Shown here in pieces: positions 58,905-64,000 of a DNA stretch of 64,000 nucleotides. The notes beneath the pieces are model-generated. The model saw nothing but the letters and a program-made list of their open reading frames with translations. It made no database searches and had not been told where the DNA came from. A program made the position numbers and the translations under genes. Source of the stretch: Saccharibacillus qingshengii (GTDB lineage Bacteria > Bacillota > Bacilli > Paenibacillales > Paenibacillaceae); contig NZ_JAAZWC010000001.1 in assembly GCF_013185195.1 (NCBI RefSeq), forward strand, positions 347,765-411,764, written 5' to 3'. How positions within the stretch are numbered: the stretch's first letter is position 1; each line of letters starts with the position of its first letter.

Positions 58905-61900
58905 TCACGGCGAAGCCGTCCGAACGGTTCCACCTTCCTTTTCGATCATCGTCACCCGGTTGCGGCCGCCGTGCTTCGAAACATACATCGCTTCGTCGGC
59001 CAATTTGTACAGCTCTTCCTCGTCCAGCCCCGGGCCGCGTCCCCATACGACACCGACCGAAGCCGTCACGATGCCCTGCTGCGGATTTTGTACATGCGCG
59101 ATTTCCAGGGCTTCGATGCCTGTGCGCAGTTTTTCCGCGTAGGCCCATGCTTCTTCTTTTTCCATGCCGGGCAGCAGTACGCCGAACTCTTCGCCTCCCA
59201 GACGAAAAGCAAAATGCCGTTCTTCCGGAGAAAGTCCCTGCAGCACTTCGCCCAGGAGCCGCAGCACGCGGTCTCCTTCGTAATGCCCATAGGTATCGTT
59301 GTACTTTTTGTAATAGTCGATATCCAGCATCAGATAAGCAAGCGCTTTGCTTCCGCTGTTCGCCCGGACGATACTTTCGGCAAAAACGATATTAAAATGT
59401 CTCCGATTGTACAATCCGGTCAGCTCGTCGGTAACGGATAGCTTCTCGATCAGATTCAGTGAACGGTTCAGCTCTTCGTTATTGCGCTCAAGCTCTTCTG
59501 TCCGTTCGGCCACGATTTCCTCGAGATGGTCTTTATGCCGTTTCAGCTCCTGCTCGGCTTTTTTGCGCGCGGTAATGTCTTTGACCGTTCCCTGCACGGC
59601 CGGCTGCCCGCGATAAGACACACCGGCCACTTTATGGATCGCCATGATCATTCGTATGCCGCCGCGATGCAGCAGGGCCGATTCGTATTCCTGCGGGGCT
59701 TCCTTGCCTTCGATTCGGTTCCGGTAGTACTGTTGGACACGCTCCGTATCTCTCGGATGGATAAACGCGTCGTACCTCGCACCCAGCATTTCGTCCGTGC
59801 GGTAGCCCACCATATCAGCCAAAGCATTGTTGACATACACGAAGCGGCCGCTTTGAATCATAAAAATGCCGTCCTGCATATTGTCCACCAGCTCGCGGTA
59901 TTTCGCCTCGGATTGTTCGAGTTCTTCATATAGACTGGCGTTCTCCAGCGAAAAGACCATATCCCGGGACAGCAGATTGATAATCTTCATTCGCTCCTGC
60001 GTAAAAGCGCCTGCGACCAGATTGTTCTCCAAATAGATCACGGCTACCGTCTTGTTCTGGTTGATCAGCGGCATACAAACCAGCGAGCGGGGGCGATTCA
60101 TGCGGATATACGGATCATCGCTCAGCCTGCCGTCGGAGCTGGCATCATCGACAATGATCGTCTGCCGATTCTCTTCAACCGACTTCAGCAGCTTTTCCGG
60201 CAGCCGATCGTACAGCGTCGTCTCCCGCACCGTAACCGAAATCCGGTCCTGCTCCGCCACATATCGGCCTTCGACCATCATCGGACTCTGCCTCAGCAGG
60301 ATACATCCCCGCTGGGCGTCTGCATTTTTGATGACAATCTCCATCAGTACCTGCAGGAGATGATCCAGTTCGATCTCTTTCGAGATTGCCTGCGAAGCGA
60401 GCAGCAGCGCGTCGAGATCGAGACTATCCGAAGAAGCGGTGAGGGTTCCCGGCCGCAAACGCTCGCTTTCGCGAAGAGGCGACAGGCGGAGACGACGCTG
60501 GTTCATCTGGCGGACTTTGCCTTCGGCTCCCCAGATTGCGTAATAATAAACCGATTTGTCGAACAGATACTGGCCGTAATCGGCATGCTGCTTGTCCAGA
60601 TGAAACGCCGCGGCCAGCTCGAACCCGAGCGCTTTGTAACGGATAGGCGCACGGCGCTCGGCTTCTTCCGAAGCCAAATCGTACAGCAGGCGAGCTTCCT
60701 CGGTTCGGCCTGCCAATCGGGCCCGTTCCGCCCGGAGCAGACGCACATGCCAATCAAAATTCGCCGGATTATGCGACTGCCATCTCACAAAACGGCGGAA
60801 TTCGCGACGCATCCGGGCTTGTCTTCGCCGGCGTACCCCTGCATCCGTCGAAGGAGCGGCATAAGCGCAGATCAAGAAAGCGTACAGCGAGAACTCTTCC
60901 ATAAACGCCGAACCCGCCAGAGCTCCGATCACCGCTTCGGCCCGCTCCAGCGATACGGCCGCTTCTTCGTACCGACCCCAGGTGAAACGCTGCTTCATTT
61001 TGTAGAGATGATAGATGGCGATGCCCGACTGATAATCCGCTTGTTCCAACTGCTTCAGACAAGCTTCTTCATTAAAGTCCGGACCGTTGAACGACAGCGG
61101 ATCGTCCAACTGCCCGGCAAGGCCGAGCCACTGCTGCTGCGCCAGACGGGCCGTTGCCAACGCTTCCTGATGCCCGGTATTTTGGATCAGCGCCAGATAG
61201 CGGCCGCTTTCTTCGATCTGGGCATTCAGGTCCAAATCGGGATGCCACAAATGAATATAAAAACAGGCGTGCGCCAAATACAGCAGATTGCCCGACCGGA
61301 CACCGGAGTCGATCGCTTCCCCGAAAGCTTCCGGCAGCCGGTGCCAAGGCTCTTTCCATACTCTGGCGAACAGCGTGAACAGGACCTGCGCCGCGCTGCG
61401 CGATTGAAGATCGTCGAAGCGCTCGTTGATGCGCAGAGCCAGGCTGCCGAAATCGTAGGCGCCGCGAATATCGCCCATCCCCGACAGCAGCAGCGCATAA
61501 CCGGTAAAAGCAAGCGCCGACTCGGGAGCGATCCCGTATTTCAGCGTCAATGCCGTTTTTTTCAATACGATCAAACCGAACAAAGACTGCTCGCCCGAGA
61601 TAAACGCAGGCGGGAATATCCCGATCAGCAGACGCATCGCCAATTTGACCCGGATATCACTCATCTCGGCGCCGCTCTCCAGCCTGCGAATCGAAGTTCC
61701 GGCCAGCTTGAGCTTGACTGCAGCCAGCTCGGACAGCACCGAAGGCATGCCGGCACGCTCCGGCAGACGAATGTCCAGCCTTCCCAGACCCTGTCTTCCC
61801 GCGCGGATCGATTCCTGCATCAAACCCAGATAAAAGTAATAGGCGGCCTGCATCTCGTAAAGTTTCGCCGCTTCGAGCGAATCGCGGGCATGGACCAGCA

Positions 61901-64000
61901 GCTCGCCGCAGGCCGTATCCGCTTCTTCAACCCGTCTGCACAAATAGGCGCACTCCGCATGAAGCACAAGAACTTCGCGGGCAAGCCCGGCCTGTCGTTC
62001 CCAGCGGTCCGTACCCAGCAGTTCGAGAGCCGTTCCCGTGAAGCGCAGGGCCGTATCGTAACCGTAAGCGGATTTGGCCGAAGCCGCAGCCCGAATATTC
62101 AACCGGATCAACCGGAGCCGCTCTTCTTCGGTTTCGATCCAGAATCGGCCTTCGTTCAGATGGGCGGCCGCTTCCAGGTGCTGCTCTTCGCTGCCGGGAG
62201 GCTGCTCCTCCATCTCGCGCATCCGCATACGGCCGATCCGCAGATGCAGCCGCCCGATTTCCTCGGGTGTTCGCAGCTCGTAGGCGGCCTGCTGAATACG
62301 ATCATGCCGGAAACGAAAACGTACCTGCAGCTGATCGGAGGAGCGAAGTTCTGCCGCTCCGTATATCCCGCCGGCGCAATCCGCGACGATTAGTTCTTCG
62401 CTCAGCGCTTCCTTCAAACAGCGGTCGATCAGATCGGCATCGCCGTCCGCAATCCCGGCCAGTCTCTCCCGGGTGAACCCTGCGCCAAGCACTGCCCCCA
62501 AGGCCAGAACGCCCAGCGTATCCGGTCCGAGATGCCGCAGCCGTTCCATCAGCAGTTCAAGCACATCTTCTCCGACTTCAATTTGGGCGGCACGCCAGGC
62601 ATCCCATTCCCATCTTCCCTGCAGCGGAGCAAAAAAGAGAAGTCCGTCCCGATGCAGCTCCCGCAGCATTTCCCTGGCAAACAGCGCATTGCCTCGGGTC
62701 TGCTGCCGAAGCCATTCGGCCAAAGGCGCGACGCGTTCGACATCCGTATGCAGCGTATCGGCAGCCAGCGCTTCCAGTTCCCGCTTCGACAGCGGCCCGA
62801 TCCGAAGCTTGGTGACGCTGCGCCTCGCACGGATACGGGTCTCCGCTTGCATCATTGCATGATTCTCTCCGATCTCGTCCGCACGATAAGCGCAGACGAC
62901 GCAGAGTCCGCGCAGCTGCGGATCAAGCAGCAGACGCTCCATCAATTCAAATTCGGCGGGATCGGCCCGGTGCATATCGTCCAGAAACAGCAGCAGCGGA
63001 CGTCCTCCATCGAGCAGTCCGCGCACAAATGCGGCAGCCGTCATAAAGAACCGGTTCGTATCTTCCGCCGGGCCGAGTTCGGCAGGCTCCGGCTGACTGC
63101 CGATCCAGGCTTCGAGTTCGGGAATCAGCCGCAGAATAAGTCCGCCGTTTCCGTCCAGTTCCCGGCGCAGACTTCTCGCGGTCTCCGAATCGCTCGGCAT
63201 TACGCCGTCAAGTTCCGAGGCCATCTGCACGATCAATCCGCGCAGCGCCTGTACAAAAGCCGCATGCGGAACGCTGCGCTGATAGGCATCGCATTTGCCT
63301 TCGGCAAATCGTCCGTTCTCCCGCAGCACGGCGGGAAGCAGTTCGCGCACGAACGAAGTCTTGCCTGCTCCGGCTTCCCCCGACACCAGAACCAGTCTCG
63401 GCGCCGCGCCGGCAGATGCGGCAAACGCTTCTTCCGCCAGACGCAGCTCTCCGCTTCTGCCGTACAGGGAAGACGGTAGGCAAAAAAGAGCCGCCGTGTC
63501 CCGGGCTCCCGGTTCGAATTCTTCTTCGCCCGCCAAGCATCGCTGCAGATCCGACCGAATCCCGTACGCAGTCTGATAACGATCTTCGGGCGACTTGCTC
63601 ATCAGCTTCATAATGATACCCGACAACGCCTTAGAAACACGCTGAGGTGCGGCTTCATGCGGCGAAACGGGAGTCTTGGCCATCAGCGAATACAGATACT
63701 CCGGAGCCGTCTCTTCGCGGTAAGGCCGAAGTCCGGCCGCCATTTCGTACAGGGTAACGCCGAGAGCGTAATAGTCGCTGCGATAATCGATCCCCCGATT
63801 GGTCCGTCCGGTCTGTTCCGGAGACATGTAAGCGAGGCTTCCTTCCGGCTGCGCTGAGTGGGGCGAAACTTCTTCGCCCGGCGCAGCCTCTTCGGACAGG
63901 CCGAAATCGATCAGCCGCAGTTCGCCGGTCACCCGGTTCCAGATCAGATTGGCCGGTTTGATGTCTTTGTGAATAACTCCCCGGGTATGGACTTCGCCCA
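58905..64000 (-). CDS. Giant Ser/Thr kinase - AAA/STAND ATPase - GAF - PAS - GGDEF signalling protein (5' end outside window)
   Basis: At least 1698 codons, open to the right edge. Order seen: C-lobe of a Hanks-type kinase (IHKDIKPANLIW, then LIDFGLSEEA with DFG, APE-like SPEQTGRTNRG); an AAA ATPase with Walker A VSGEAGAGKTSF near 205 and Walker B LLLFLDDMHRAD near 325; a long helical TPR-like region (600-1150); a GAF domain (LLLASQAISKEIELDHLLQV near 1200); a PAS domain (YRELVDNMQDGIFMIQSGRF near 1395); a short coiled coil; and a GGDEF domain with FRLGGEEFGVLLPG near 1610. No RxxD inhibitory site precedes GGEEF. The protein is soluble by inspection. It resembles the kinase/AAA/GAF/histidine-kinase proteins of Paenibacillus but ends in a diguanylate cyclase. 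Cytoplasmic; inputs unknown. Confidence 0.9.
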   Translation of the reverse strand, partial: GEVHTRGVIHKDIKPANLIWNRVTGELRLIDFGLSEEAAPGEEVSPHSAQPEGSLAYMSPEQTGRTNRGIDYRSDYYALGVTLYEMAAGLRPYREETAPEYLYSLMAKTPVSPHEAAPQRVSKALSGIIMKLMSKSPEDRYQTAYGIRSDLQRCLAGEEEFEPGARDTAALFCLPSSLYGRSGELRLAEEAFAASAGAAPRLVLVSGEAGAGKTSFVRELLPAVLRENGRFAEGKCDAYQRSVPHAAFVQALRGLIVQMASELDGVMPSDSETARSLRRELDGNGGLILRLIPELEAWIGSQPEPAELGPAEDTNRFFMTAAAFVRGLLDGGRPLLLFLDDMHRADPAEFELMERLLLDPQLRGLCVVCAYRADEIGENHAMMQAETRIRARRSVTKLRIGPLSKRELEALAADTLHTDVERVAPLAEWLRQQTRGNALFAREMLRELHRDGLLFFAPLQGRWEWDAWRAAQIEVGEDVLELLMERLRHLGPDTLGVLALGAVLGAGFTRERLAGIADGDADLIDRCLKEALSEELIVADCAGGIYGAAELRSSDQLQVRFRFRHDRIQQAAYELRTPEEIGRLHLRIGRMRMREMEEQPPGSEEQHLEAAAHLNEGRFWIETEEERLRLIRLNIRAAASAKSAYGYDTALRFTGTALELLGTDRWERQAGLAREVLVLHAECAYLCRRVEEADTACGELLVHARDSLEAAKLYEMQAAYYFYLGLMQESIRAGRQGLGRLDIRLPERAGMPSVLSELAAVKLKLAGTSIRRLESGAEMSDIRVKLAMRLLIGIFPPAFISGEQSLFGLIVLKKTALTLKYGIAPESALAFTGYALLLSGMGDIRGAYDFGSLALRINERFDDLQSRSAAQVLFTLFARVWKEPWHRLPEAFGEAIDSGVRSGNLLYLAHACFYIHLWHPDLDLNAQIEESGRYLALIQNTGHQEALATARLAQQQWLGLAGQLDDPLSFNGPDFNEEACLKQLEQADYQSGIAIYHLYKMKQRFTWGRYEEAAVSLERAEAVIGALAGSAFMEEFSLYAFLICAYAAPSTDAGVRRRRQARMRREFRRFVRWQSHNPANFDWHVRLLRAERARLAGRTEEARLLYDLASEEAERRAPIRYKALGFELAAAFHLDKQHADYGQYLFDKSVYYYAIWGAEGKVRQMNQRRLRLSPLRESERLRPGTLTASSDSLDLDALLLASQAISKEIELDHLLQVLMEIVIKNADAQRGCILLRQSPMMVEGRYVAEQDRISVTVRETTLYDRLPEKLLKSVEENRQTIIVDDASSDGRLSDDPYIRMNRPRSLVCMPLINQNKTVAVIYLENNLVAGAFTQERMKIINLLSRDMVFSLENASLYEELEQSEAKYRELVDNMQDGIFMIQSGRFVYVNNALADMVGYRTDEMLGARYDAFIHPRDTERVQQYYRNRIEGKEAPQEYESALLHRGGIRMIMAIHKVAGVSYRGQPAVQGTVKDITARKKAEQELKRHKDHLEEIVAERTEELERNNEELNRSLNLIEKLSVTDELTGLYNRRHFNIVFAESIVRANSGSKALAYLMLDIDYYKKYNDTYGHYEGDRVLRLLGEVLQGLSPEERHFAFRLGGEEFGVLLPGMEKEEAWAYAEKLRTGIEALEIAHVQNPQQGIVTASVGVVWGRGPGLDEEELYKLADEAMYVSKHGGRNRVTMIEKEGGTVRTASP

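Overview
The window looks like chromosome from a high-GC member of the Bacillota, most probably Paenibacillaceae (Paenibacillus or Saccharibacillus type). This is inferred from the gene order mutS-mutL-methyltransferase-miaA-hfq-PBP1A-hflX-ynbB-glnR-glnA, strong Shine-Dalgarno sites, frequent TTG/GTG starts, GlnR and CcpA type operators, and Rho-independent terminators. The species cannot be settled from the sequence. No rRNA, tRNA, CRISPR array, insertion sequence or prophage was seen.

Region 1 (1-16.6 kb, all minus strand) is a housekeeping block. It holds mismatch repair (mutSL), tRNA and RNA-modification genes, hfq, a class A penicillin-binding protein behind an ECF-sigma-like promoter, the ribosome-associated GTPase HflX, YnbB, and the autoregulated glnRA nitrogen operon with a full-consensus GlnR box. 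Region 2 (16.7-20.7 kb) carries an M32 carboxypeptidase, a beta-carbonic anhydrase, a PadR regulator, a small Tim44-like membrane protein and the C-terminal remnant of an AraC regulator.

Region 3 (20.7-40.5 kb) is a carbohydrate island. A GH38 alpha-mannosidase and its LacI regulator share twin palindromic operators. A second LacI regulator heads uxaB-uxaA-uxaC (galacturonate and glucuronate catabolism), with a cre-like site next to its promoter. An AraC regulator, a two-module mannose-6-phosphate-isomerase-like protein, and a ROK kinase fused in frame to a second GH38 enzyme together read as a complete route from mannoside to fructose-6-phosphate. A divergent AraC / GHL6-type glycosidase pair closes the island.

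Region 4 (40.7-52.2 kb) is a ureide (allantoin) utilisation cluster: allantoinase, NCS1 permease, an FAH-family hydrolase, an amidase, an NCS2 permease, ureidoglycine-glyoxylate aminotransferase, allantoate amidohydrolase and the regulator PucR. GlnR-like boxes lie upstream of two units. Region 5 (52.2-64 kb) has a three-gene operon of unknown function that includes a 54-codon gene, a CBS protein, a metE-metF/homocysteine methyltransferase operon, and a very large kinase-ATPase-GAF-PAS-GGDEF signalling protein that runs off the right edge.

The least ordinary items are the ROK-GH38 fusion, the FAH/amidase/NCS2 module inside the ureide cluster, the long structured leader before that NCS2 permease, and the giant kinase-to-diguanylate-cyclase protein. 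Nothing here is clearly a wholly new system.
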